Shown piece after piece: positions 34,948 through 54,664 of a DNA stretch of 64,000 bases (the stretch's first letter is position 1; every line of letters starts with the position of its first letter). The stretch covers positions 3,844,001 through 3,908,000 of the forward strand of contig JBAIAA010000074.1 of the NCBI GenBank assembly GCA_037893245.1, given 5' to 3'. A program made the translations under genes and the position numbers. The stretch comes from Crossaster papposus (lineage: Eukaryota > Echinodermata > Asteroidea > Velatida > Solasteridae). Below the pieces are notes generated by a model that ran no database searches, was not told the origin of the DNA, and saw only the letters and a program-made list of their open reading frames with translations.

Positions 34948-35514
34948 GAGGTAGTTGATTTTTCAAAGCTATTTCCAGGTCAAAAGTAAATGTCAATTTG
35001 GTAAAAACCTCAACACCAACGTTAGACATCTGCCTCCATTTTCTGATCTTGCGCAAATTTCCCCCAAATGATTGAGAAAGAACAACAGAGGGCGGGCCTC
35101 AAAATAAACGGTGACCTCAACCTCGTGTCGTGGAATGTTAGGTCACGGTCGTTCTAAATGAATATTTGTTTTAACCTTTAACAATTACATATGTTTCAGT
35201 ATGCAGTTACACTATCTCACATATTTTTATTGTTCTTGTATAATTTATTAATTTATTTCACTTTTATGTTTAAAAATAAATAAAACAGACTATTTGTAAG
35301 ATGTAAACACTTCTTCTTTTAGACTAATGAATATTTATATTTACGTTTCTGATTTCTCCCGCGAGCGCGCGCGCCCGCCGTCGTCGTGTGGCGCACATGT
35401 TGATAGTCCGGCTCCGGGTACGATTTGGTGATCGATCGGCGCAGGTGAAACAGTGAAAGTAAACTGGACGGAAATTCTGAACTGCGTGGACTAAATAACA
35501 GAGAACTGAAAAAG
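34948..35514. promoter_or_regulatory. Probable bidirectional promoter of UBE2K and PRPS
   Basis: 567 bp lie between the divergent ATGs. The segment 35358-35420 is the most CpG-dense near these genes, with runs of GCGCGC and CGTCGTCG, and sits closer to PRPS. No TATA box is evident. Short divergent spacing and CpG enrichment are typical of shared housekeeping promoters; co-regulation is inferred. Confidence 0.6.
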
Positions 35515-43825
<8,311 letters not shown>

Positions 43826-44149
43826 ATAGTTATTTCACTGTACTATTCTTACAGCATAATTGCCATCTGCTTTGTCTTTAGAACATTCTCAGCTCTGTAT
43901 TACACCTGTCTGGTTCCAAGAAGGCAAGCCTGTTTCATTTGATTTTCTCATCTAATGATAGAGGCATCTGTCTATTTTAAACACATGCTTTAAAAACACC
44001 TCTATAGTCATGTATGAAGTTATTATATTGATGTTGTCAGCATTTTCAATGTGTCTGAACTTGCCCCGAGGATTACTTTGGTATTCTAAAACCTGCGTTG
44101 GTAACTTTTTGTGGTAAAGTTTTTCACTTTTGAATTCCAAGTGTCTATT

Positions 44150-44542
44150 TGTGACCTGGCATCACGAAATGAGCGGAAAGTCGCACTTGGCCAAAACGAG
44201 TTATTGGTCGAACTGCCATTTTTCAAGTGGAAGGTCGGTTTCGAGTTAACGTTTTTACATACAAAACAACCTTCTTTATCATATCCCAAAATTGTATAGC
44301 TCAATTAAAACTTAACCGAATTGCACTGAGTGATAGTATAGTTGGCGCGGTTCACAGACTTTGAACTCTGTTTGCTCAAAACAAAGGAGCATGACTTCAG
44401 CAGTTATAGCGGCGGCTCAGAATAAGCTACAGCAACACACAATACATCTTTTGAAAGCTTAGGACTTCTTCTTTCTAGATATGTAATAATGTCAATTTTG
44501 TTATTTTGCAACTTTCCACCCATTTTGTGGTGCCAGGTCACA
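44150..44542. mobile_element. TGTGACC-family MITE
   Basis: TGTGACCTGGCATCACGAAA to TTGTGGTGCCAGGTCACA. An inverted relative of 25748-26162. Lies 3' of the PRPS stop. Confidence 0.85.
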
Positions 44543-44889
44543 TTTGTTTTTTTCTCTATACTTTAGGTTGTTTTCAAAGGAACTGCATATTTTCTTGGTA
44601 TTAACACTGAACAAGTAACGATGGATGTTAATTGTTACTGCATCATGTGTCTTTTGTTAGAGGTTCATAGTGTAAGTTACCACATGCACAATGCGAATAC
44701 CTGTAACATTGAGGCCTGTGTAAAACTAAACTGCCTGGATTGGAAACCGTCTTGGTTTGCAAAAATCGGGGTCAATTTAACAATAGATATTTGTGTACAT
44801 GTACATGTTAATGCAATTTACTAGGTACACGTACATTTTAAGGGAACAATCCTTTTGAAAAATCTGTCTAAAGAAATATGGACATGATA

Positions 44890-45319
44890 TGTGACCTGTT
44901 CCATCGAAACCCGGACAAAGTCGCACAATGTGTTTTGTCACAATGTACTCCTGAAGTCATTTCGGGATGGATTTTACCATTTTGAGGTTTTAGGTTTTCC
45001 TAAGTCACTCACTATTAATCTACAATCTCCTCAAATTTGAACAAAATCCGTTTACCAGAAGTGTGTTTTTTTTGTCAATTTTGTGAAACATTTGTGTATA
45101 GAAATAATACGCTTTTTTGAACTTCAAAGCTGTTTATCTCATAATTAGGTTATCAGGGTTTTATCACTAAATCCAGACCCCAGGGAAGATAGGGTGGGAG
45201 TACATATGTAAACTTTATGGTACATAATTTTAAAGCTGAGAACCTAGAGAATTTGAAAAAAGCAAAATCTGAAAAACTAAAAAGTCGACTTTGTCCGGGT
45301 TTCGTTGGAACAGGTCACA
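44890..45319. mobile_element. TGTGACC-family MITE
   Basis: TGTGACCTGTTCCATCGAAA at the left; inverse ending CAGGTCACA at the right; flanked by TA. Subterminal CCCGGACAAAGTCG pairs with CGACTTTGTCCGGG. Confidence 0.85.
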
Positions 45320-45332
45320 TATAGTCTTTATC

Positions 45333-45451
45333 TAGACCGAGGTACTTGCCTCTAGTTATCGCTTTTTAACATTTGGGCATTATCTTGCGCTAGCGCAAGA
45401 TAATGCCCAAATGTTAAAAAAGCGATAACTAGAGGCCAGTAACTCGGTCTA
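45333..45451. mobile_element. 119-bp palindrome with 9-bp target duplication
   Basis: Near-perfect palindrome centred on GCGCTAGCGC, starting TAGACCGAG and ending CTCGGTCTA. It is flanked by GTCTTTATC at 45324-45332 and 45452-45460. The same TAG...CTA tips and 9-bp duplication occur at 57556-58735. Confidence 0.85.
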
Positions 45452-45607
45452 GTCTTTATCCATAATTTTGATTTGTTGTATTTAAATGGCAGTGATGAAC
45501 CACACAGAAATCTTGATATTTGCAAAATAGATTTACAGTTTCTACTAATTATGTTATTAATGTTAATCAGTATTTGTGTTTGTTTAATGATGCACAATTT
45601 TGAGCTA

Positions 45608-45613
45608 AATAAA
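45608..45613 (+). terminator. Candidate PRPS polyadenylation signal
   Basis: AATAAA about 1.8 kb after the PRPS stop. If used, the 3' UTR would contain two TGTGACC-family elements (44150-44542 and 44890-45319) and the 119-bp palindrome at 45333-45451. Earlier variant signals may be used instead. Confidence 0.25.
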
Positions 45614-45639
45614 TTGGCCTAGAACAGCTGTTAATAAAC

Positions 45640-46018
45640 GTAGCTATACACCATTTGCAGATATCGGAAAAATTTACTACCGAATTATTAAGAAATATCT
45701 TACTTTGTATTTGAAAGTAAATAATGATTGTAGGCATCCAGCAAAATGAGGGCCCTAGATATCCTGTAATTGTTCCAAAAAATAGAATTGTATAAACCAA
45801 AATTCATTCTCGCCGGACGGCGATCGCGAAAAAACAAAAACAACATAACTAAGAAAAACTGCCCGACTCCGGTTAAAAACGAACGTCGTTTTTCTTGCGT
45901 TTCTCAGCAACCATGATTGTAAAACTTCGGACAGGTCAGTTAAACGATATTTAATATGAAATACAACCCCCCAAATCCACCCATTCCTGATAATTCAAAA
46001 AATTACCAATGGTGTATA
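45640..46018. mobile_element. GGATACACC-family MITE, interrupted
   Basis: ATACACCATTTGCAGATATC near the left and CAATGGTGTAT at the right. The expected CTACCTTTAA end appears displaced at about 46157-46167, so 46019-46156 may be a later insertion. Confidence 0.6.
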
Positions 46019-46169
46019 GGTCGGGGCGGACATCCGGGAACCTTCACAATAACGCGTCATAATACGTACACCGCGCCGATGAAAACGATAATCGCGCTTC
46101 AGTGCAGTGTCGGCGCGCATTGTATGTGACCGTGACGTATGTCCGCGGTGATCAATACTACCTTTAAAT

Positions 46170-47640
46170 GAAATCATTTCGGATTCGACCATTCGACTCT
46201 AATGCGCACTGCTGGTGGAACAAATATCTAACTTTACATTCAACAGTCTAGTCAGTCTCTAATTCAAAGTGAAAACGTTAAGTCAGTGTACCAGATTCTC
46301 GTGGTCGGCACGACGTCACCGGGCCCTGTTTCTTGTCTCTGATTGGTCAGTGGTGTGGTGGCTGTTAGTTATCACCCCCTCTGGACTCAAAGGGAATGAG
46401 TAGCAATGAATAGTGTTGTGGTCTATGTAAAAACAATCTAAATAATTAATTATTGTCCAATGCCTATTAAACACTACACCGAAATATTTTTATAAAGTAA
46501 CGAAATCTCCCACGATACACCGACAAAAAAAGTATGCATTTTTTTATTGCTGTAAACAAATATAGAAAACACGTAATTCCCTGTACAAATTGAATGGAGG
46601 GCTACCCGGCCCTTTGCCCGACGGCGTGTGCAATAGGTGGAACAGCCTCCGACCATGAGAATGTTATTTAAATTTAATAAATACCTAGGAGAGTTGATGG
46701 CTTCTGATTGGTTGAGACTCGATCACGTGGAGGGATTATTATGTAGTAATAACCCGGCTTTTGAGAAGAAGCGAATAAATGTCCCCTGAACCAGCATTAA
46801 TCAAGCATCATGTAAGCCAATTGGTCGAATGCAACAGTAACTTGTAACAAGGGTGCACCAGCCTAATTCAAGTCCCATTGAAAACAGTGTAAAATCAACA
46901 ATGTTCACGACCAAGTTTCATGCACACCGACATCACTGGGGTTTCTCAAACAACAATCAGATTATTGTCTTGGTCTTTATCTTTCCATTTCTTTTCAATT
47001 TTTAGTAGGTTAGCCAATTACATTTTTTAATATTCACACCAAAAGAAACTCACCTCCCGAAAAGTGATACTTCCCGAGCCTGCAAGCAGCCATTTTACAA
47101 ATGGCATCCCTCCACGTTCTAGGGCAATTAGGACCCATTTTTCAACCGTAATTTTGTCAAGTCTGCCCTCAGATTGAAGCTCAAAAACCAGGGAGTTGAT
47201 CCTATCCTATATTTACACAATCCCACCATTTATTTCACCAAACGGCATCCTTTTTCAAAAGGGGGGCACATTTCATGCAGATGAGCTCGCGTAGAAATTC
47301 TCCTTTCAATTAGGGTGGTGCACCCACAAGGACGCGTCAAATCTTGATACTGCGCGCTATAAATGTACGCATAGAACGTTTGTATCTATACGCGCGACAA
47401 TTTTCAAAATGCGCGTGTCGTCTGTTAACGCTAGGGCGTTGCTATGCTATATAGCACGGTGGGCATCATAATGGTCAGCTAGTCTGGTCTCAAAGTATAG
47501 GTTATAATAACAATACATATTGAAGAGACAGGGTACCATGCATAAGCTAAAATATGGCCAATGAACACAAAACGCTGGAAATATCGCCGAAAAACATTTG
47601 GAGCATTTTCACCATTTTTCTCGTTAAAAAGGTATTTATT
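46170..47640. other. Intergenic between PRPS and EGF-type gene
   Basis: No ORF of interest. It holds short blocks shared with other repeats (CAGTGTACCAGAT at about 46280, also in the 14443 element) and CG-rich islands near 46310 and 47390. The class of any element here is unclear. Confidence 0.4.
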
Positions 47641-48140
47641 AAAGGTAATTATCATTGCGAGGACCCGGTTATTACTGCGTGATAATGATCACCGGGTTGG
47701 GGATGACCGCTGGTAATGGCTCGATCTATTACCAGGGCCCAATTTCATAGCGCTGCTTATCAGTTAGCGGAAAAGTTGTGCTAACTTTAGCAGAAAAATT
47801 TGCTAACCTTAAGCGCTATTTCACGGCGTTTTTGTGCTAACGTTTGCGCGCGCATGGAGATTCTACTGTTACGTCACTGATTTAAGCAAATTTTCCCGCT
47901 AGGTTAAGCGTGCCTTTTGCTGCGCTTACTGCTTACGGTCTCCATGAAATAGGAGGCTCGGTTAGCAGAAAATCGTGTGCTTAGCAGCTCTATGAAATTG
48001 GGCCCTGGGCTAGGTCATCCCCCAACTTGTAACAAGGACGCGTCAAATCCTTCGGCTCGATCCATTACCAGCGGTCATCCCCCAACCCGGTCATTATCAC
48101 GCAGTAATAACCGGGTCCTCGCACTGTTATTACCTAATTA
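47565..48140. mobile_element. GAGGACCCGGTTATTACTGC repeat with nested CAGGGCCC MITE
   Basis: GCGAGGACCCGGTTATTACT at 47657 is inverted at about 48125. A CAGGGCCCAATTTCAT-tipped MITE (47733-48007) sits inside. Flanking sequence recurs inverted at 50614-50835. Confidence 0.7.
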
Positions 48141-48779
48141 ACGCGCAAGTGGCTTATTGTGCTTGGCAGATTCATGTGGTGTTCCAAGTTCACCGGTAAG
48201 TCATGTATGTATCTAACGTGTAGTTCACCGGTAAGTCATGATGTATGTAAACCGAAAGGTTGACTAGTTTTCTTTTGAGCACTGCTTTGATCCAGTGCTA
48301 CGCAGCATGATACCTATTTTCATTTTACTATGTTCAAATTTTGGATAAGGCAAATGTTGAAGTTGATATTTATCAGAGGGAAAATACAAAAGTAATAATT
48401 GGTTGGGGTATTATAAAGCTTTAACCACCTTTATTTTTAAATGAATACAAATAACTACAAGGTATTTTATAAAATAAAGAGAGAAATATCAAATTATTGA
48501 ATGAATACTGACTGTATATAAGCGAGGAAAACCCTACAATAAGTTAATGCTGGAGAATGTTATTCCTACCACTGATAAGTATCACATTATTTTTTTGCGT
48601 TTTGTCTTTACCTCAGTCTCTTTCTCTCCTCTCCCCTCTATTTTGACATTTTTATTCTTTGAAATAATCCCAATTTGTTAAAAATGTAATTTGCAATATG
48701 TTACACGTATTTTGCATAGTCAGAAACTTACTTTGCATAGTCAGAAACACACACAAAATCTCCTAAGCCAAATTACCAC

Positions 48780-48812
48780 CCCCACCCCCCCCCCCCCCCC
48801 CCCCCCACCCCC
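48780..48812. repeat. Poly-C tract
   Basis: C-run interrupted by single A residues. No associated feature recognised. Confidence 0.8.
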
Positions 48813-49139
48813 CACCACTACAAAAGGAAACTTAGTATTGTAAATGTATGAAAATACTGTTCCTAAAAAAAATACTTTCTACCAACAAAAAGTAGCTACT
48901 TCAAAAACCTACAATGAGGCTTGGTTATATAAAATGATGCTGCCAGTTGAACTCAAAATTCTAAATCGTTATACAAAAGTACCAATGCTTATACTTTGTT
49001 TTTTCATAAAAAAAACCAACCTAAAACCAAACAAATATCAAACCATCTACATAATCAAATACAATCGATAAAAACTTCGTACAATATTGAGCAAGCTGTA
49101 GTGCATATTGCCCAGATTGTCATGGGATAGAAGGTCGTT

Positions 49140-49207
49140 TTAGAAGACGCAGGCCTTGGCATCCAATTGATCCTCATTAGGAACGCTGGACAGATCTTTG
49201 GGGCATT
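49140..49207 (-). CDS. Terminal exon (exon d) with stop
   Basis: 68 bp, reading KCPKDLSSVPNEDQLDAKAC then VF and TAA. Two extra cysteines follow the EGF domain, so they could pair with each other. It has an ACACAG acceptor. Confidence 0.7.
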
Positions 49208-52200
49208 CTGTGTGTCAAAATACAACAACAAGTTATAATCTGTGCGTGAATAAAATTAAGCTAAAACTGGTTAAATTAAATATATCAGTCAAAATTTGTT
49301 TTTTATCTCATTAAAAGACGAAATTTAATATCTTGTTATTATCAAATTATAGGTTCTATGCTATAAAAAGTGTGTACAGTTTGAGTTGATATAAGCTTGA
49401 ATTACACATTAATTATATCAGCAAAAAAGTTGTTCTGCGCAGGCTCCAATCTGTTCATCTAGGGCAATGTTAAAGGTAGGATACACCATTGGTAATTGCT
49501 TGAATTGTCAGGAATAGGTGGATTTGAGAGGTTGTATTTTATAGTAAATATCGTTTTATGATCATGGATGCTGAGAAAGGCAAGAAAAACAGCGTTCGTT
49601 TTTAACTGGCGTCGGGCAGTGGTTTTTATGTTGTTTTTGTTTTTTTCGTGATTGCCGTCTGGCAATTGCAATTTGTTTAATATACCGGTACTATTAAATT
49701 GTTATGAACAATTACAGGATATCTAGCGCAATAATTCTGCTGAATGCCTACAATCATTATTTACTTTCAAATAAGTAAGATATTTCCTAATAATTCGGTA
49801 GTAAGATTTTTCCATGACTGACGCAATGACAAATGGACCAGTAAGAATTTGGCTCCCGCTCATGAGGTGTAACATGAAATATCTTCTATCATAGAGCAGT
49901 GATTAAGACCAATATGTATGCTTACTTATCTCACAGCGGTGCCCATAGTAGCCAGTGCCTTCACACTTGCAGAGGTACACGTCACTCTTGGTTTGTACAC
50001 ACTGACCCTTGTTCTCACAATTGTTCTTACGACAGGTATCACCTGTAGAAATACAAAAAAATAAAAAAATATTTATGTATTATTAAATAAAAGCAAATCA
50101 ATTATACTTATTTCAAAAGTAACCTGCCAAATTATTACAAAAAAACTCACTTATATTAAAGATGATACTACATTGTAGTACTAATCACCAGGGTATATCG
50201 TGTCAGTTGGCTTGCTGTCATTCAGAAGAAATCAGGAAAAATGAGGAATCGTACAGTAAATTAACACAATTTTGAACGAAATCATGTTTCGAGATTGAGA
50301 GGTTGTGAATGGCTTTTTACTGCTTTCTTGAAATGAGTCTCGTATATTAGCTGAAACTTGGCTCAGTAACCCTGTGACCACTGAACGACCACTGAACGAT
50401 GAACCGTACACTCCGAAAACAGATGCCATCCTGTACTTTCAAATATTGTCATCAGAGGTTAAGTGGATTTAATTGGACTACATTTTGTATATTTTTGTCT
50501 GACTGTCTGGCACTAACCAGACAGGATCTGTAACCCGGTTACATGTGCTTTCATCTATGCCTTTGTAACTTTAGCTTCTTTATGCGGCCCATACTGTAAA
50601 TGTATAGGTTATCAGTGCGAGGACCCGGTTATTACTGCGTGATAATGACCGGGTTGGGGGATGACCGCTGGTAATGGATTGGACCGAAGGCGAGGCCCAT
50701 TACCAGCGGTCATCTTCCTCGCACTGTTATTACCTCTAATAAATACCTTTTTAACGAGAAAAATATTGAAAATGCTCCAAATTTCGTGACTTTTCTTTTT
50801 GTGATATTTCCAACGTTTTGTGTTCATGTTCAGGGGCCGAATGCGACTCTCGTGAACACTGCACTCGGAACAAGAACACACACCACCTATTCATCAGAGT
50901 TTTGCAAGAACAAGTTACGCGTGTCAAGAACAGACCGCCCGAACTCGGCCTTGGTGTACAAAACCGCAACCAATTTAAGCAGATGAGGGTTTGGTTGTTG
51001 TTTACTAAGAATAAAACAGTTTTTTTCAGCTCCAAATCACTCAATTGAAAAACTGACAATGTGCAATATAAAATGTTTAGTATTCTTTGTAAACACTACT
51101 GGAAAATAAGTACATGGACACTTGCGACATCATAAATAATTGTTTTGAGACGGTTTTAAGACGGTTCATATAGTGTTTACCCTCTCTGGCATCAAAATAA
51201 GACAAAATCACTTGTAAAATTTTAAGAAAATGACACAAAATAATATAATTCGTCTGAAAATTTTATATCGAAATGCAAAATGGAATCATAATCACATCTT
51301 ACCGAAGAGGGCACGGCGCTTGCGTGACTCGGCGAAGTATGGATCAACGGCCCATGGGTTGTCAACAGGCCGAGCCTTAATACTTCCTGTAGCTGTGTGC
51401 ATGGAGGTAGGAAACACTGTGTGTATCAGTCAATTGTCTTCCAAATGAGTTTTATTTGGCCTGACCCCATACAAGTACAACAAAACGCAACCTACTGCAT
51501 ATCCTACTGTTCACAGAATGTATGACACATGATGTATGACACATGATGTACAAAACCGCAACCAATTTAAGCAGATGAGGGTTTGGTAGTTAAGAATAAA
51601 ACAGTTCTTTTCAGCTCCAAATCTCTCAATTAAAAAAAAAGGTGCAAAAAAGTGTGTTTAGTATTCTTTGTAAACACTACTGAAAAATAAGTACATCATT
51701 ATACTCCCTAAAGTAATTGTATCAGTGGTGTATGGGGGGGAAACTTGCGACATCATAAACAAATTGTTTTAAGTGACAGTTTTAAGACTGTTCAGATAGT
51801 GTTTACCCTCCCTGGCATCAAAATACGGCAAAATCACTTGTAAAATTTCAAGAAAAAGAAACAAAATATTATAAATAGTCTGAAAGTTTCAACGCGAAAT
51901 GCAAAATGCAATCGTAATTTATAAATTCTCTTCGACAAGTACATAAGAAGATAATTACTATCTACGGGCAATAGCAATTATAGAGCCACCGCAGCATTCC
52001 CACGGTCACATACTGTAGCAGTCATTAGGTATAGGGTAGCCGCACGGCGTTTTGTGGAGACAGAAAACCTGCGGCGGCCATACGGCCGTTGAAGTGATGG
52101 CGCACGGTCGCCTTGGGGCATCCCTGGCCCTGCGGCAGCCGCATTTTTTTAAAACAAATACCAAGGCAGACGCAAGTTAGCAAGGGGGACCATACGGCGA

Positions 52201-53673
52201 CCGTGCGGCCAGACTGACGCGCTGCAAACGCAAGGCTACCGTACACCCGACGTATGGTCGCACGGTGGAACCGCTCTACGGCATGGCTACGGTGTGTCGA
52301 ATTCAGTAATTGCTACGGCGAACCTAGAAATGGAAACAGTTATAACTCCGCGTTATAATCACACGGCGACCTCTACGGCCTGTAAAAGATAGGGATACGC
52401 CCTAGGGCGACCCTGACTGAGGCCACCGCAAATCCTCTGCGGCCGCCGCAGGTATCTCTCGATTTCGGGCGTTACGGCCGCCGCATCCTAGCCGTAATCT
52501 TCATTGGAATACACAATCTGAGAAACGTCACTGCAGTAACGCTTCTCAGATTCAAAGTTTTCGGGATAAAAAGTGATATCTTTTTCCATAACCTCAGTAT
52601 ATACTTCGAAGTAAAAAGTTTCTAAAAATACATTATACTATCCAAAGCTGCTGTACTTCTTACCGAGTAAGTTTTTATTGCCATTAATTTTTGGAGTAAT
52701 TACCAAACGTATACGATCCCTTTAAGTTTCAGATCATAGCCATGAGATATGACTTTAGAGGCACGAGTTCCTAGTAATCTGAATCACTCCCATTGAGTCC
52801 ACGAGAGACGCAAAGTAACTCACGAGTGGCGATTTTGACCAACTGTATTTATACAGTACGGAGGCATTACGAAAGTTTAAAAGATTAACAAACGGCATAA
52901 ACCTGTATACAAACAAACTATTGAGCCGTTTTTATATCAACACTCGTTGCCTACCGTACGAGAGGCTGGGTAGCACGTAACCACATCTGTTTGCTTTCGT
53001 TGCATAACACGGCATTTACTTTGCTCGTCTAGCCTCATCAATTGTTATTTTTATTTTCCCAGATAACAATACTCGTATGTTTTTCAGATGTACTGAAGAA
53101 AGGAGTTTGGAGAGAGATTACTTTGGACGTCGAGGACGTCACTACCCGGGTACACACAGCCTGAGAGCTGGCGGAGCTTCCGAAGCTGCCTCGGATGCGT
53201 CTATTATTATTACGAAAGATGTATCGTACGCCAAGGAGGTTGGAAATCTGCAGCCTCCATAGACATGTACATAAAGGACTCTATCCCGAATAAACTTTCG
53301 GTTACCAGAGCCATGAAGTTATATATAGGTCCAAGTTCATTCACTGCATAATACAGACGCACAATACAAGCGTTCATTTTCTAACTTTGCCCTCGCGCTA
53401 CATAACGAACCGTTTCAAGAGCGCGGTGGCTGTATAGGCCATCCAAAGATTAAAACAGTTTAAGAACAAACAATGTATACATTTGGTTTTTATTTGTGGC
53501 AGGTTTGTCGGGGCTGAGATGAGATCATATCTTACCAGAGAGGGCACGCTGGCATCGCTCGAGATCTTGATAGGAGAATGGGTTGTCACAAGCCGTTTTG
53601 GTTGAACAGAAACACTGCGTGTTGACCAGATCACACCCAGAAAACTCCTGCTCCACACAATCACTGCCGACAA
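49140..53673 (-). CDS. Small cysteine-rich EGF-domain protein, probably secreted; 5' end missing
   Basis: Four exons in transcript order: 53673-53536, 51392-51303, 50042-49926, 49207-49140. All internal junctions are phase 1, typical of shuffled extracellular modules, and about 136 residues are visible to the TAA. Exon a is a Cys-rich module (DCVEQEFSGCDLVNTQC, then FCSTKTACDNPFSYQDLERC). Exon b is Cys-free and ends ESRKRRALFG, a furin-type RKRR site. Exon c is one EGF domain (DTCRKNNCENKGQC, YLCKCEGTGYYGHRC). Exon d gives CPKDLSSVPNEDQLDAKACV then Phe and stop. No signal-peptide exon was found between 53674 and 64000, so the start probably lies outside or among repeats. The EGF tail resembles that of cyclooxygenases, but the stop after exon d rules out a peroxidase domain. 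I do not recognise the family. An EGF-like growth factor or peptide precursor is inference. Confidence 0.7.
49470..49812. mobile_element. GGATACACC-family MITE, right end truncated
   Basis: TTAAAGGTAGGATACACCAT at the left; homology fades near 49812. In intron c-d of the EGF-type gene. Confidence 0.65.
49926..50042 (-). CDS. EGF-domain exon (exon c)
   Basis: 117 bp, phase 1-1. Six cysteines in canonical EGF order: DTCRKNNCENKGQCVQ then VYLCKCEGTGYYGHRCE. The GTGYYGHRC ending matches the EGF consensus GxGxxGxxC. It has a CTACAG acceptor and GTAAGC donor. Confidence 0.85.
   Translation of the reverse strand: MIPVVRTIVRTRVSVYKPRVTCTSASVKALATMGTAVR
50614..50835. mobile_element. CAGTGCGAGGACCCGG hairpin element
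   Basis: CAGTGCGAGGA at 50614 pairs with TCCTCGCACTG at about 50724. The right part to 50835 matches 47565-47662 in reverse. Confidence 0.65.
50957..51917. repeat. Direct duplication flanking exon b of the EGF-type gene
   Basis: 50957-51297 and 51548-51917 share AAAACCGCAACCAATTTAAG through ATCACTTGTAAAATTT and CGAAATGCAAAATG. Exon b lies between them; the second unit lacks a recognisable exon at the equivalent place. Confidence 0.75.
51303..51392 (-). CDS. Linker exon with RKRR site (exon b)
   Basis: 90 bp, or 84 bp if the second in-frame AG is used. It reads ATGSIKARPVDNPWAVDPYF then AESRKRRALFG. It has no cysteines. The dibasic cluster directly precedes the EGF exon, as expected for a propeptide cleavage site. 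Confidence 0.65.
51975..52510. repeat. GC-rich region saturated with CGGCC / CACGG words
   Basis: Words such as TACGGC, CGCACGG and CCGCCGCA recur in both orientations. Style is like the motif-saturated elements, but clear terminal inverted repeats were not found. Confidence 0.5.
53077..53262 (+). CDS. Weak candidate terminal exon opposite the EGF-type gene
   Basis: Open from a good acceptor (pyrimidine-rich tract then TTTTTCAG at about 53087) to TAG, followed 30 bp later by AATAAA. It reads ERSLERDYFGRRGRHYPGTH then a Ser/Ala-rich tail ending NLQPP. The segment is unique in the window and has balanced composition. FGRR resembles an amidation plus dibasic site of neuropeptide precursors. There is no upstream partner exon and no recognised homolog; the opposite strand is also open. 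It is intronic and antisense to the EGF-type gene. Confidence 0.2.
   Translation: MFFRCTEERSLERDYFGRRGRHYPGTHSLRAGGASEAASDASIIITKDVSYAKEVGNLQPP
53536..53673 (-). CDS. Cys-rich module exon (exon a of EGF-type gene)
   Basis: 138 bp, phase 1 to phase 1 if the acceptor CTTCTAAG is used; a second AG lies 10 nt further in. It reads VGSDCVEQEFSGCDLVNTQC, then FCSTKTACDNPFSYQDLERC and QRALSG: seven cysteines in 46 residues. Its last 25 bp and the GTAAGAT donor closely match those of exon b. Confidence 0.65.
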
Positions 53674-54191
53674 CTTAGAAGAGATTAAACAGTAACAAAA
53701 ACAAATGTGTATGATTTTTTTTATAAAGTTTTTTATAAAAAACTAGTACCTGTCCCGACAATGTAAATCATTTTTTTGAAAATCCCAGAACATTTTCTTG
53801 TCGGCATAAAACTGTTTCTGGTTTAAAACTTTAAATATTTTGTCCCAAAAATGACAAGAAATACATTGTGATTTCTGTCTGCACATTACCAACCCTTACT
53901 TACTAGGGTGTGTGAAAGATTATCTTTAAATTTAATGATTCAGAAATGTTGGGGTTAAAAATTGTCTTGATAAAATAACAGATTTACACTTGAAATGTAT
54001 TCTCAGAGTGCATTTATTTGATGTTTATTTTAATACCAAATTGTCAGCCACATTTATGTGACATTAAAATGTTTATGCACAAATGGACTGAACATGCGAT
54101 GAAACTAGTATGAAAATAATTTGTATCACATACATTGTAGGCTACATGTCCATATTTCATTTAATTTAGAATTGGAGACAAATACCTTAAG

Positions 54192-54664
54192 TAGGATAAT
54201 TAATACACCATTGGTTATTGCTAATTGGTTTTTTTTTTGGGGGGGGGGGTGTTGTATTTTATAGTAAATATCGTTTAAATAAACTATCCAAAGTTTTACA
54301 ATCATGGAGGTCAAGAAAAAAGCATGAAAAACGGCAGTTGTTACACCATTGGTAATTGCTTAAATTATCATGAATGGGTAGATTTGGAGGGTTGTATTTT
54401 ATAGTAAATATCGTTTAACTGATCTGTCCGAAGTTTTACAATCCTGGATGAAGAGAAAAGCACGAAAAACAGCGTTTGTTTTCAACCTGCGTTGAGCAGT
54501 TAATCTTATGTTATCTTTGTTTTTTCGCGAATAATTACAGGATATCTAGCGCAATCGTTTTGCTGGATGCCTAGAATTATTATTTATTTTCAAAAAAGTA
54601 ACATATATCTTAATAATTCAGTAGGAAAAACTTTCTATATCTGCAAATGGTGTATCCTACCTTT
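54192..54664. mobile_element. GGATACACC-family MITE, rearranged
   Basis: Two left-type ends (54192 and about 54343) and one right end (AATGGTGTATCCTACCTTTA). The left end appears duplicated. Confidence 0.6.

Noticed and set aside
49926..50042. Cyclooxygenase (PTGS) EGF domain
   Set aside because: The EGF tail is similar, but the next exon ends in a stop after 21 residues and no peroxidase exons follow.
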